Made by a program: the position numbers and the translations under genes. A DNA stretch of 64,000 nucleotides, taken from positions 1 through 64,000 of the forward strand of contig NZ_QNQU01000029.1 in NCBI RefSeq assembly GCF_003315595.1. Reading direction: 5' to 3'. This document shows positions 32,223 through 40,808 of the stretch, in pieces (positions within the stretch are counted from its first letter, which is position 1; the number at the start of each line of letters is the position of its first letter). The notes below the pieces were generated by a model that saw only the letters and a program-made list of their open reading frames with translations, was not told the DNA's origin and did not search any database. Source of the DNA: Pedobacter miscanthi. GTDB taxonomy: Bacteria; Bacteroidota; Bacteroidia; Sphingobacteriales; Sphingobacteriaceae.

Positions 32223-33023
32223 CTAAACCGAAATCCACTCTATTCCCTGTGTACTGTGGATAAAATCGGTGCGGGGTTGGAGGTTGAGGTAGGGGTAGGT
32301 TACTTTAGAAAGGTAAAGTCCTGTAGGGTGTGCCGGATCCAAAGTTTTGGGTGTTTCGAGACTGATCAGCAGGTTTTCGAATTCATCAACACTTAATTCA
32401 CCTTTGCCCACTTTTAAAATTTTACCCATTAAAATCCTGATCATTTTACTCAAAAAACGGTTGCTTGCAATATGGAAACGGATGCGGTCGCCTTTACGGT
32501 TTACAAACAGGTCGGCTTCCATCACATTACAGATGGTGTGCTCATACTTATTGGGTTGGGTACAAAAAGCCCTGTAATCTTTATAGTTTGGCAATAAATT
32601 TACGGCTTCCTTCATTTTATGCAGATTGAGCGCTGGTTCCAGGTAAAAGGAACTCTGGTTGCTTAAAAAAGGATCTTTATAGGTATGGATAAAATAATCG
32701 TATTGGCGCTGTACTGCATCAAAACGGGCGTGTGGCAGGCCTTCCATTTTAATAATATCGAAAACAGCTATATTTTGTGGTAAAGCCTTATTTAAGCGGT
32801 AAAGCAAGTCGAAATCAAATTCATTTTTAATATCTGCATGGAAAAAAAACTGACTGGCATGTACATGTGCGTCCGTTCTGCCACAACCGATAATCGGGAT
32901 GGGAAATTTGAAAATCTGGTTCAGCGCTTTTTCAATAACATCTTGCACACTAATGGCACCTGGTTGTTTTTGCCAGCCATTATAATGCTGACCCTGATAA
33001 GCGATGTGGAAGAAGTATCTCAT
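32223..33023 (-). CDS. truA: tRNA pseudouridine(38-40) synthase
   Basis: A 266-residue enzyme that makes pseudouridine at positions 38-40 of the tRNA anticodon arm. The catalytic Asp lies in CGRTDAHVHA (about 47-56); the N-terminal strand RYFFHIAYQGQHYNGWQKQP and C-terminal dimer region are typical. Full length and normal. ATG start; transcribed away from the YchJ-like gene on the other strand. Confidence 0.92.
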   Translation of the reverse strand: MRYFFHIAYQGQHYNGWQKQPGAISVQDVIEKALNQIFKFPIPIIGCGRTDAHVHASQFFFHADIKNEFDFDLLYRLNKALPQNIAVFDIIKMEGLPHARFDAVQRQYDYFIHTYKDPFLSNQSSFYLEPALNLHKMKEAVNLLPNYKDYRAFCTQPNKYEHTICNVMEADLFVNRKGDRIRFHIASNRFLSKMIRILMGKILKVGKGELSVDEFENLLISLETPKTLDPAHPTGLYLSKVTYPYLNLQPRTDFIHSTQGIEWISV

Positions 33024-33072
33024 TATTTCGCTGCAATTTTACGTAAATTTTAGCAGCCGCAATATTAAAAGC

Positions 33073-33080
33073 TATTTTTG
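33073..33080 (+). promoter_or_regulatory. -7 element for the YchJ-like gene
   Basis: TATTTTTG matches TAnnTTTG and ends 17 bases before the ATG at 33098. No clear -33 element in the expected window. Confidence 0.45.
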
Positions 33081-33097
33081 CACCGTAAATTTTAATT

Positions 33098-33481
33098 ATG
33101 GAGTTAAGAAACTGCCCTTGTGGAAGCGGAATGGCTTTTCAGCATTGTTGCCAGCCTTATCATTTAAGAGTGAAAAATGCACCCACTGCTGAAGTATTGA
33201 TGCGCTCGCGGTATTCGGCCTTTGTTGTAGCCGATGCGGCTTATCTTTACGATACCACGCACAGCAGTAAAAAGAAAAATCATTCTAAAAATGCTTATTT
33301 AAATAGTGCAAAAAATACCAAATGGCTAAAACTCGAAATCGTTTTTTCGGATTTTGACGTGGTAGAATTTAAAGCATATTACCTGAATAAAAAGTTCCAG
33401 ACCGAGGTGCTGCACGAAAAATCTAATTTCAGGTTAGAGGATGGCAAGTGGTACTATGTGGATGGGGATTTTTACGGGTAA
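33098..33481 (+). CDS. YchJ-family SEC-C metal-binding protein
   Basis: A 127-residue UPF0225/YchJ-type protein. The N-terminal SEC-C zinc site CPCGSG...HCC (6-18) is followed by an NTF2-like domain of about 100 residues (YSAFVVADAAYLYDTTHSS...KWYYVDGDFYG). The role is not settled; proteins of the group are cytoplasmic and zinc-binding. Divergent from truA, with 74 bp between starts. Confidence 0.8.
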   Translation: MELRNCPCGSGMAFQHCCQPYHLRVKNAPTAEVLMRSRYSAFVVADAAYLYDTTHSSKKKNHSKNAYLNSAKNTKWLKLEIVFSDFDVVEFKAYYLNKKFQTEVLHEKSNFRLEDGKWYYVDGDFYG

Positions 33482-33513
33482 TTTTAAGTTTATTGGCCTC
33501 ACACGGATAAAGC

Positions 33514-33580
33514 CGTCATCCTGAATTTATTTCAGGGTCTATCTTGCAAGAAAGATACTGAAATAAATTCAGCATGACGT
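33514..33580. repeat. Palindromic repeat, family B
   Basis: CGTCATCCTGAATTTATTTC (start) and its mirror GAAATAAATTCAGCATGACG (end) form a long stem around TATCTTGCAAGAAAGATA-like text. Copies occur at 50833-50900 and 55625-55692. It lies between two convergent genes and may serve as a bidirectional terminator. Confidence 0.7.
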
Positions 33581-33613
33581 CGCGTTGGAATGACGACACG
33601 AGGGGAAGTCTAT

Positions 33614-34420
33614 TTATAATTTCTTCGCTTCATTCCAATATATATCCATTTCTGCAAGTGTCATATCGGCAAGGGCTTTTCCGTTTTCTTTGGCTTTGGT
33701 TTCAAGGTACTGGAAACGTTTTATAAACTTTTTATTGGTTTTTTCCAGTGCGTTTTCAGGATTGATATTAATAAATCGTGCATAATTGATCAGCGAAAAA
33801 AGCACATCACCAAATTCTGATTCGGCTTTTTCAATATCAATAGCCGTGTTATCGGCTACGTTGAATTCGGTTTTAAATTCCTGCAATTCTTCTTCAACCT
33901 TTTCCCAAACCTGTTTTTTATCTTCCCAGTCGAAACCCACGCCCCTTGCTTTTTCCTGTATGCGTGCTGCCTTAACCAAGGCGGGTAATGACGAGGGTAC
34001 ACCAGCCAAAACCGATTTGTTGCCTTCTTTCAGCTTAATTTGTTCCCAGTTGCGTTTTACATCTTCCTCGTTCTGCACTTCAACATCGCCATAAATATGC
34101 GGATGACGGTTTACCAGTTTATCGCAAACACCATTTAATACATCGGTAATGTTAAAATCGTTCGTTTCGGAAGCAATGCGTGAATAAAATACCAGGTGCA
34201 TCATCACATCGCCAAGTTCCTTCTTGATTTCGTCTAGATCTCCCTCCAAAATGGCATCGCTTAACTCATAGGTTTCTTCAATGGTTAAATGGCGCAGGGT
34301 TTCCATGGTCTGTTTTTTATCCCACGGACATTGTGTGCGCAGTGTATCTAAAACGGTAAGCAGGCGTGTAAAAGCATCGGCTGGGTTATTTGCGGTAGCT
34401 GGAATAGGGTTATTTGGCAT
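33614..34420 (-). CDS. mazG: Nucleoside triphosphate pyrophosphohydrolase
   Basis: A 268-residue tandem-domain MazG: the first all-alpha NTP-PPase domain (about 20-125) has LRTQCPWDKKQT, EETYEL, ELGDVMMHLVFYSRIA and the second (about 155-262) has EEELQEFK...ESEFGDVLFSLINYAR. It hydrolyses NTPs to NMP and pyrophosphate and is thought to clear non-canonical nucleotides or modulate (p)ppGpp levels. Full length. ATG start, upstream of the DoxX-like gene on the same strand. Confidence 0.9.
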   Translation of the reverse strand: MPNNPIPATANNPADAFTRLLTVLDTLRTQCPWDKKQTMETLRHLTIEETYELSDAILEGDLDEIKKELGDVMMHLVFYSRIASETNDFNITDVLNGVCDKLVNRHPHIYGDVEVQNEEDVKRNWEQIKLKEGNKSVLAGVPSSLPALVKAARIQEKARGVGFDWEDKKQVWEKVEEELQEFKTEFNVADNTAIDIEKAESEFGDVLFSLINYARFININPENALEKTNKKFIKRFQYLETKAKENGKALADMTLAEMDIYWNEAKKL

Positions 34421-34439
34421 GTGCTGTTATTGAAGTAAA

Positions 34440-34889
34440 TTATCGGATGCTAAAATACCAAACCCAGGCGATTAAGAAAAGCTGAAAAGGTACCCTGAAC
34501 CATAAATATTTTGGTCCGGGGCCGGGTTTGTGCAGATCTTCATAGTTAATGCGGTGTTTTGCCGCATAAATATTGGCCGGTAAAATGGCGATGTAAAAAA
34601 TAATTAATGCTATTCCGGTGTAATAACGCGTACTATCTATGCTTAAGCCAATGGCGAATAAAATTTCGAGTACACCTGTAAAAAGCACAATCTCAACCTT
34701 TTTAGGGATAAACAGTGGAATCATGGCCGCCATACTGGTTTTAAACTTAAAGTGCCCGATGGCGGTAAAAAGCAACATTACGCTCATGGCAATATTGCCC
34801 GCAAAAATATTTCCTTTATCAAAGGTAGTGTGACCGCCAAAAGCCAATAATGCCACATATACCAGTAACAATACAAATAGAGGTTTCAT
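34440..34889 (-). CDS. DoxX-like integral membrane protein
   Basis: A 149-residue protein with four hydrophobic segments (about 2-18, 32-48, 65-82, 88-108, with a fifth at 128-146). The layout GNIAMSVMLLFTAIGHFKFK and ILEILFAIGLSI resembles DoxX/DoxD-type quinone-linked membrane proteins, here of uncertain role. Four bases separate it from the next gene upstream and 19 from mazG, so one operon with the neighbours is likely. Confidence 0.7.
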   Translation of the reverse strand: MKPLFVLLLVYVALLAFGGHTTFDKGNIFAGNIAMSVMLLFTAIGHFKFKTSMAAMIPLFIPKKVEIVLFTGVLEILFAIGLSIDSTRYYTGIALIIFYIAILPANIYAAKHRINYEDLHKPGPGPKYLWFRVPFQLFLIAWVWYFSIR

Positions 34890-34893
34890 TAAA

Positions 34894-35190
34894 TTATTTT
34901 ATCAGGTTAAAGGCAATTAAAATAGTTGCTATAAACAATATCACTAATCCCGATAAAAATATGAAATCTGCTGTTTTTTCTAATGGTTGGCTTGAAGTTT
35001 TTGTTCTCCGCATAGCGATAAAAGATAGGATACAACTGGTCATGAAAAACATTACCGCCGCAACTGCAAATTCATCGATCAGGGAACCATCGGTAAGTGC
35101 AAGTTTTTTTAAAGAAGTAAGCACAATAAAGCAGATTCCCAGTAAGTTTGCAGATGTGCTTAAAATATGCGGCGATCTGTTTTCGGCCAT
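34894..35190 (-). CDS. Hypothetical membrane protein
   Basis: A 98-residue protein with three hydrophobic segments (about 10-28, 38-58, 72-96). No motif seen. It sits one base after the AI-2E-type transporter gene and four bases before the DoxX-like gene, all on the minus strand, so it is in the same operon. Confidence 0.65.
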   Translation of the reverse strand: MAENRSPHILSTSANLLGICFIVLTSLKKLALTDGSLIDEFAVAAVMFFMTSCILSFIAMRRTKTSSQPLEKTADFIFLSGLVILFIATILIAFNLIK

Positions 35191-35191
35191 T

Positions 35192-36301
35192 TTAATCTTT
35201 TTCTTCTAATTTAATCTTTTTAGTAATCCGGTAAACGCGTTTCTTTTTATCGGGTTTGTGTTCTTCGCCCATTAAAATACCCCAGGGTTTAAGGTTATCA
35301 ACCCTGTCGAATATGATTTTTAACATGGCCAGGTAGGGGATACATAAAAACATGCCCGAAATGCCCCAGATCATTTCGCCAACTACGATGCCGATAAAGG
35401 CAAACAAGGCATTAATTTTTACTTTAGAACCTACTACCAACGGCATTAAAACGTTTCCATCAACAGCATGAACACCTACAAAAGCAATTAAAACCAGTAA
35501 TACTTTGCCTGCACCAGCGGTTGCAAAAGTGATTAAACAGCTTACCAATAACGCGAAGAAAATCCCTAAATATGGTACAACATTAAATATTCCGGCCACC
35601 AAACCCAATAATACAGAATATTTAACCCCTAAAAGACTCAATACGGTGATCATCAATACAGTAACAATCAACATCTGGAGAAATAATCCGATGATGTATT
35701 TTTTAATGATATACTGGATCTGGCTAACAATTTCACTTACTTTTTCTTTGTGTTCTTCTCTAAAAACAGAGGTTAAGAATGTGAATAATACCCTGCGGTA
35801 ATTTAAAATAAAGAAGGTAAATAATAAGGTAAAACCCAAAAACAAGAGGGTAGAAGACAAGGTTGCCAGGGTTGTCGCCACAATTGCGGCACTGGTTGCC
35901 AATGCTTTTTCGGTACTATCATTTAAATAATCGAGCTGTTTTTGCGAGTTTACACCAAAAGTATGCGAAATCCATTTCTGGAGTTCGTGGTATGAAACAT
36001 TGGCTTTTTCTTTCAATAAAGGCCAGTCTGCCCATAAATCGCTCAACTGGTTGCCAAAAAAGTAAATAATACCACCAATTACTGCGATCATCAGGATTAC
36101 AGATGCCAGGGTAGATAAACTTCTTTTAAATTTTAATCTGTGTTCCAGAAAATTACCAACCGGTAACAACAAAATTGCCATTAAAAAAGAGAACAGCAGT
36201 GGCGCTAATAACGATTGGCCTAAAATGGCAATGTAGGTTAGGCTGATTAAACAGAAAAGGACCAATGCAAGTTTGGGTAGAAATGATAGTTTGTCTTTCA
36301 T
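35192..36301 (-). CDS. AI-2E family transporter (PerM/YhhT type)
   Basis: A 369-residue permease with about seven to eight membrane segments and a soluble loop at 75-150 (DLWADWPLLKEKANVSYHELQKWISHTF). The C-terminal half has the conserved LLGVKYSVLLGLVAGIFNVVPYLG and the GNVLMPLVVGSKVKINALFAFIGIVVGEMIWGISGMFLCIPYLAMLK signature. The family name stems from one member that exports autoinducer-2; most have other or unknown substrates. The tail is basic (KPDKKKRVYRITKKIKLE). First gene of a three- or four-gene operon with the genes below 35192. Confidence 0.85.
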   Translation of the reverse strand: MKDKLSFLPKLALVLFCLISLTYIAILGQSLLAPLLFSFLMAILLLPVGNFLEHRLKFKRSLSTLASVILMIAVIGGIIYFFGNQLSDLWADWPLLKEKANVSYHELQKWISHTFGVNSQKQLDYLNDSTEKALATSAAIVATTLATLSSTLLFLGFTLLFTFFILNYRRVLFTFLTSVFREEHKEKVSEIVSQIQYIIKKYIIGLFLQMLIVTVLMITVLSLLGVKYSVLLGLVAGIFNVVPYLGIFFALLVSCLITFATAGAGKVLLVLIAFVGVHAVDGNVLMPLVVGSKVKINALFAFIGIVVGEMIWGISGMFLCIPYLAMLKIIFDRVDNLKPWGILMGEEHKPDKKKRVYRITKKIKLEEKD

Positions 36302-36325
36302 AAATTTTAAATCCTGTTTAATACA

Positions 36326-36361
36326 AAATGCCCGAGTAATTGTTTCATTAATCGGGCATTT
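36326..36361 (-). terminator. Terminator of the aldo/keto reductase gene
   Basis: AAATGCCCGA (36326-36335) and TCGGGCATTT (36352-36361) form a 10-bp stem; the minus strand continues with TTTTGTATT. It lies 21 bp after the reductase stop. Confidence 0.7.
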
Positions 36362-36381
36362 AAATATAAGGGATTATTTTT

Positions 36382-37329
36382 TTAATAACTGCTTGCCTGA
36401 TCTAAAATTGAAATATCTTCAGGCGAAAGTTTTAAGTTTGCTGCATCCGTGAATGATTTTAACTGGCTTAAATCGGTAACGCTGGCAATTGGCGCAGTAA
36501 CTGATGGGCGATTAATCAACCACGCCAAAGCTACCGAGGCTGGTGCCACATGGTGTTGGTCTGAAACCTGATCCAAGGCTTTTAAAATCCTGAAACCACG
36601 TTCATTCAGGAATTTTTTAACGCCACCACCACGCTGACTTTTGTTCAGATCATCTTCACTGCGGTATTTGCCGGTTAAAAAGCCACTTGCCAAAGAATAA
36701 TAGGTTACAACACCCAGGCCATGTTCCAGGCAGATTTTTTCGTGTTCCCGCTCAAATTCTTCTCTGTCGTAAAGGTTGTACCCCGGCTGATAAACTTCGT
36801 AACGGGGCAGGTTATGTTCGGTAGAATAAAGCAAGGATTCTTTTAAACGATTGGCCGAAAAATTAGATGCACCGATCCAGCGTACTTTTCCCGCCTTGAT
36901 CAAGGTTTCGTAAGCACCAAGGGTTTCTTCCACCGGAATACTTTCATCATCAAAATGCGAAAAATAAAGATCGATATAATCGGTTTGTAAGCGTGATAAA
37001 GAATGCTCTACCTGGTTAATGATATAGTCCTTTTTTAACGATTTGCCCTGACCCATATCCGAACCTACTTTTGTGGCAATAATTACATCGTGGCGTTTAT
37101 TGTGATTTTTTAGCCAGTTGCCGATAATCGTTTCCGATTCGCCACCTTTATTGCCGGGTACCCAGCGCGAATACACATCGGCGGTATCGATAAAGTTGAA
37201 TCCACTTTCAACAAATTGGTTTAATATTTCAAATGATTTTTGCTCGTCTATTGTCCAGCCTAAAACATTTCCTCCAAATACAATGGGCGCAATATTTAAA
37301 TCGGTTTTTCCTAAGGTTCTTTTTTCCAT
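36382..37329 (-). CDS. Aldo/keto reductase
   Basis: A 315-residue (beta/alpha)8 NADPH-dependent oxidoreductase. The catalytic tetrad is visible: Asp in FNFIDTADVYSRW (Asp49-Tyr54), Lys in VIIATKVG, His in YFSHFD. The C-terminal NADPH-binding part includes SNFSANRLKE, YYSLASGFLTGKY and the SVTDLSQLKS. Most like the AKR 'general stress/xylose-type' branch. The substrate is unknown. ATG start, with an own terminator, monocistronic. Confidence 0.88.
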   Translation of the reverse strand: MEKRTLGKTDLNIAPIVFGGNVLGWTIDEQKSFEILNQFVESGFNFIDTADVYSRWVPGNKGGESETIIGNWLKNHNKRHDVIIATKVGSDMGQGKSLKKDYIINQVEHSLSRLQTDYIDLYFSHFDDESIPVEETLGAYETLIKAGKVRWIGASNFSANRLKESLLYSTEHNLPRYEVYQPGYNLYDREEFEREHEKICLEHGLGVVTYYSLASGFLTGKYRSEDDLNKSQRGGGVKKFLNERGFRILKALDQVSDQHHVAPASVALAWLINRPSVTAPIASVTDLSQLKSFTDAANLKLSPEDISILDQASSY

Positions 37330-37485
37330 GATACGAATGTTAATGTTGTGTTAACAAATTTTAGGTGGCAGTGGTTTTGGCAGGCAGTCTGAATTATGTC
37401 AGGATATCGGAGGTTTTAATAGCAAAGCACACGGAGAGAGAGTGCTGAGGGCATGCAGGTGGGCGGCTATTTATTCTTAATTTCC
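37330..37485. other. Unique intergenic text left of the tandem array
   Basis: No gene or hairpin of note. It leads into the 82-83-bp array. Together the two cover the 640-bp gap between the reductase and mnmD. Confidence 0.4.
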
Positions 37486-37940
37486 TATGAAATTTTATCT
37501 TCGGACATCGGACCTCCGACACCGGACGCGCTTAACCACAAAGGCACGAAGACACAAAGAAAGTTTTTTTGTAATTTACCTTCGGACTTTCGGACCTCCG
37601 ACATCGGACTCGTTTAACCACAAAGGCACGAAGGCACAAAGAGCGTTTTTTACAATTTTATCTTCCGACTTTCGTACCTCCGACATCGGACTCGTTTAAC
37701 CACAAAGGTACTAGGACACAAAGAGCGTTTTTTTTGGAATTTATCTTCGGACTTTCGGACCTCCGACCCCGGACTCATTTAACCACAAAGGCACGAAGGC
37801 ACAAAGAGCGTTTTTTACAATTTTATCTTCCGACTTTCGGACCTCCGACATCGGACTCGTTTAACCACAAAGGCACGAAGCCACAAAGAGCGTTTTTTGA
37901 AATTTTATCTTCGGATTTTCGGACCTCCGACCCCGGACTT
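37486..37940 (+). repeat. Tandem repeat array, 82-83-bp unit, about 5 copies
   Basis: The unit includes AACCACAAAGGCACGAAGG, ACAAAGAGCG, a T-run, TTTATCTTC and GGACCTCCGACATCGGAC. AACCACAAAGG starts at 37533, 37616, 37698, 37781 and 37863, so steps are 83, 82, 83 and 82 bp. Copies differ at a few positions. A short frame through the array follows the period partly because 83+82 is a multiple of three; I reject it as a protein. Each unit contains a GTCCGAGGTCCGA-like dyad that could fold. Confidence 0.8.
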
Positions 37941-37970
37941 TTCCATCATCCATCTTACATTTTCCATCCT

Positions 37971-38636
37971 TTACATCTCTTTAACTGCTCTAAGCATTTC
38001 CCTTTTTCCTGGTGCGCCTGGTAATTTTTCGATGGTAAATCCAGAAGCTTTAACTGCTCTTTTCAATTTTCCGGTAATGGCATAAGTAACGAATGTTCCA
38101 CCGGGTTTTAAGAAACTGCAGGCCTGTGCAATGATTTCATCGCTCCACATTTCGGGCTGGTGCTGAACGGAGAAGGCATCATAATAAATCACATCAAATT
38201 TTTGGTTGGTTTGGTATTCGGCCAGGGTAGTATGCGGGATTTCCAATGTACAAAGTGGCGTGAGTTTTTGGGGAGCTTTTAGGGCATCGGGATAGCTGGA
38301 GATAAAATCAGACCAGATCTCTTCCGGAACATAAGCCGAATAACCGGTTTGTTCAATCACTTCGCTGGTAAGCGGAAAAGCTTCTATACTCGTATAATTG
38401 AGTTTAATGTTATTCGCCTGGCAATATTCGAAGCTCAGAATAAAGTTTAATCCGGTACCAAAACCCACTTCTAAAATGGAAATTTCTGACCGGTCAGCCG
38501 AGGCAAATTTTAAGCCTGCATCAATAAATACGTGTTTACTCTCCTGTAATGCGCCATGTTTACTGTGGTAGTGTTCGCCAATGGTTTCATTATAAAGTGT
38601 ATTCGAACCATCAGCAGTTGGGGTAATAATATTCAT
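37971..38636 (-). CDS. mnmD: tRNA 2-thiouridine methyltransferase MnmD-like
   Basis: A 221-residue SAM-dependent methyltransferase of the DUF752/MnmD group, which in other bacteria finishes the mnm5s2U modification at the tRNA wobble position. The SAM motif is ILEVGFGTGLNFIL (54-67), followed by the YYDAFSVQHQPEMW catalytic block and the C-terminal PGAPGKREMLRAV. Lacks the FAD domain of the fused MnmC, as usual in Bacteroidota. The ATG start is at 38636; its 3' end adjoins the tandem array. Confidence 0.85.
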   Translation of the reverse strand: MNIITPTADGSNTLYNETIGEHYHSKHGALQESKHVFIDAGLKFASADRSEISILEVGFGTGLNFILSFEYCQANNIKLNYTSIEAFPLTSEVIEQTGYSAYVPEEIWSDFISSYPDALKAPQKLTPLCTLEIPHTTLAEYQTNQKFDVIYYDAFSVQHQPEMWSDEIIAQACSFLKPGGTFVTYAITGKLKRAVKASGFTIEKLPGAPGKREMLRAVKEM

Positions 38637-38917
38637 GGGCCAGGGTTTTATTGATTTTTTTGCTACAAATATAGGAACAGGATTGGTAGGATTTTTAAAT
38701 AGGATTAATAAGATTAAATAGGATTAATAAGATTTTAGGATTTCAGGATCATGATTCATCCCGATACTTTTATCTTGAATCTTGATACTTGAATCCTGAT
38801 ACTTGTGCTTTAGTTTTTCAGCTTTAGTCTTTCTCCTTTTACTTTTGGTCTTTAAATTTTTAGCTTTTATCTTTGGTATTTAAGCTTTAACCTTTAGTCT
38901 TACATTAAACCCTAAAC
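38637..38917. other. Low-complexity intergenic region
   Basis: Includes repeated AATAGGATTAATAAGATT (38696-38730), repeated 'gatacttgaatcttgatacttg' (38760-38810) and a run of near-repeats 'tttagtctttctc...cttttacttttggtcttt' (38810-38905). No gene is seen. Start codon of the following gene is ATG at 38918. Confidence 0.5.
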
Positions 38918-39256
38918 ATGGATATCGAATCTTTCAGAGAATATTGTTTGAGTTTGCCCGGTACTACCGAAGGCATGAAATGGGAACATTTGTGTTTTAT
39001 GATTGAGGAAAAGATTTATGTAATTATCGCTATTGATGAGGGTAATAGTTTTTCGATCAAGTGTAATCCCGATGAATTTGAGGAGCTTGCAGCCCGGGAT
39101 GGGATAGCGCAGGCTTATCACATGGCTAAAAGGCAGTGGATTCAGATTGAAAATTTAGATGTATTAAATGATAAGGAATTGAAAAGCAGGGTGGCCGATT
39201 CCAGGGCAATGGTTTTAGCTAAGCTACCTAAGAAAACACAGGCAAAGTATGCTTAG
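38918..39256 (+). CDS. MmcQ/YjbR-family protein
   Basis: A 112-residue small cytoplasmic protein of the MmcQ/YjbR fold (double-wing, DNA-binding-like). Seen: EYCLSLPGTTEGMKWEHLCFMI (9-30), KCNPDEFEELA, and the C-terminal ELKSRVADSRAMVLAKLPKK. No assigned biological role. ATG start; convergent with the DinB-like gene that ends at 39260. Confidence 0.82.
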   Translation: MDIESFREYCLSLPGTTEGMKWEHLCFMIEEKIYVIIAIDEGNSFSIKCNPDEFEELAARDGIAQAYHMAKRQWIQIENLDVLNDKELKSRVADSRAMVLAKLPKKTQAKYA

Positions 39257-39259
39257 GTT

Positions 39260-39724
39260 TTATACCAGTTTCTTTAATGCCATGATATAGCCTATGTGCA
39301 TACCCTCATGAAAAGGCACAAAGTTTATGGCGTCCTCTATTGAGTTTAGTTTCATGCCGTAGCGCTTATCCCATGGATCAAATTGTTTAAAAATCCCACT
39401 TGTATAATCTGATGCTAAGCGGTCGATACTGCTTAATAGTATGTCGAAAATCGAATTAATTTCTTCTTTGCCAATAAAATGACCTGGCTTTGTTCCGCTT
39501 AAAAATGGAGTGAAGTATTCTGATTCAACTGTTACCGGTAAACCTGATCGTACGTAACAAAGGTTTTGCTGTGCTGCGGTGAGGTGCGCAATATTCCAGA
39601 TGATGTTGTTATTAAAACCTTTGGGTATTTTATTTAACTGTTCGGTATTTAAATCTTTTACGAGTTCTATAATGAAAGCCCTGGTGTTTTTGATCTGTGT
39701 AATGGTGGCTAAGGTATCAGGCAT
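39260..39724 (-). CDS. DinB-family protein
   Basis: A 154-residue four-helix-bundle protein. The probable metal-binding histidines are in NIAHLTAAQ (about 46) and FHEGMHIGYIM (about 138-143), the pattern of the DinB/YfiT group of thiol- or metal-dependent enzymes. The precise reaction is unknown. It starts five bases after the DUF2625 gene on the same strand, so they are probably co-transcribed. Confidence 0.8.
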   Translation of the reverse strand: MPDTLATITQIKNTRAFIIELVKDLNTEQLNKIPKGFNNNIIWNIAHLTAAQQNLCYVRSGLPVTVESEYFTPFLSGTKPGHFIGKEEINSIFDILLSSIDRLASDYTSGIFKQFDPWDKRYGMKLNSIEDAINFVPFHEGMHIGYIMALKKLV

Positions 39725-39729
39725 TTAAA

Positions 39730-40509
39730 TTATTGTTTCGGCGCTTGCTTTTTCATTTCTTCCTCATTCTTAAACTCTTTCGACTTCATGATGTTAAATT
39801 TGTACATATCTTCTGTATTAACCAGTTTTCGCGTACATTTTTCAATATCGGTACCTTCCTGCCATAAATACGGGCGGAAGCTATAAGTTTTAGAACCATC
39901 TAAATTGCCGATAAACTGGCTCCAGGTACTCCATCGTAAGCCTTTGTAAAATTTAGAAAGATCACTATCGAAGCAGAAAACGAGAAACTCGCCATAACCT
40001 GCACCCAATGGTTGCCAGGTTAAACTGTTCGGTTCGAGGTAGTATACATTTTTAATATCTTTACCCAAACCACCATAATTAATGGCAAAAAAACCACCAA
40101 CTGCATCGTCGGCAATTAACAGATAAGGCATATTATCACCATACTCATCAAGCGTTTTGCCTTTATTCCATTCGGCAACGTTGCGGTTCAATTTTTCACT
40201 GCCTGATCCTAAAATCCTGATCCAGCCATTATCAACCAGGATGCCCCCGGTGTTGTAGATTACTGAGCCTAATGTGGCATAAGTGGTAGTTTGTGTGTTA
40301 TAAAGCACTTCTTTGGCTTTTGCCGAATCAACAGGTAAAACTTCCACCTTGTTTTTGGCAGAATCGATCCATTTTTTTACCAATGGCCAGGCTGGGTCGG
40401 TTTTGTTGATTAAGGCCTCAAGACCGATTAATTTATTTTCCTGAGCAAAACCTGTTAACGAAAATAAAGTTAAACCCAGGATAGAAAATGTTTTAAGTAC
40501 ACTGTTCAT
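39730..40509 (-). CDS. DUF2625-family secreted protein
   Basis: A 259-residue protein with a signal peptide (MNSVLKTFSILGLTLFSLTGFA, cleaved near residue 22). The body matches DUF2625 as I know it: LINKTDPAWPLVKKWI, NTGGILVDNGWIRILGSG, LLIADDAVGGFFAINYGGL and the FYKGLRWSTW block. The function is not described. A longer frame opens at TTG 40530, but ATG at 40509 gives a standard signal peptide. First gene of a pair with DinB. Confidence 0.82.
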   Translation of the reverse strand: MNSVLKTFSILGLTLFSLTGFAQENKLIGLEALINKTDPAWPLVKKWIDSAKNKVEVLPVDSAKAKEVLYNTQTTTYATLGSVIYNTGGILVDNGWIRILGSGSEKLNRNVAEWNKGKTLDEYGDNMPYLLIADDAVGGFFAINYGGLGKDIKNVYYLEPNSLTWQPLGAGYGEFLVFCFDSDLSKFYKGLRWSTWSQFIGNLDGSKTYSFRPYLWQEGTDIEKCTRKLVNTEDMYKFNIMKSKEFKNEEEMKKQAPKQ

Positions 40510-40697
40510 AAAATATTTATGTTTTTTCAAAGATAGAATGATAATTAAGAATTGCCGAAAGGAGTTAAATTAAATTTTGGTAAATGTTGAATTTGATTTT
40601 ATGAATGGTTCGTGGCGACACGAACTAAGGCGAATAAAGGTTTAAACTTTAGCATTGTTAGATGGTAACATCTGACACCACAATAATAAAAAAAAAA

Positions 40698-40718
40698 CGT
40701 CCCGAAAATATCGGGACG
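40698..40718 (-). terminator. Terminator of the M13 peptidase gene
   Basis: CGTCCCGA (40698-40705) and TCGGGACG (40711-40718) pair, and on the minus strand a run of ten Ts follows. It lies about 90 bp after the peptidase stop. Confidence 0.75.
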
Positions 40719-40808
40719 CTTGCAATATAGGGATGATATAAAAAAAATGATTTTAAATGATTGAGGGAAAAACCTTAAACCTTCCACCTTTTAACCTTCT
40801 ACCTTATC

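Noticed and set aside
37487..38024. Short plus-strand frames across the tandem array and into the mnmD 3' end
   Set aside because: They repeat only because consecutive units sum to a multiple of three, contain no protein-like features and overlap a real gene.
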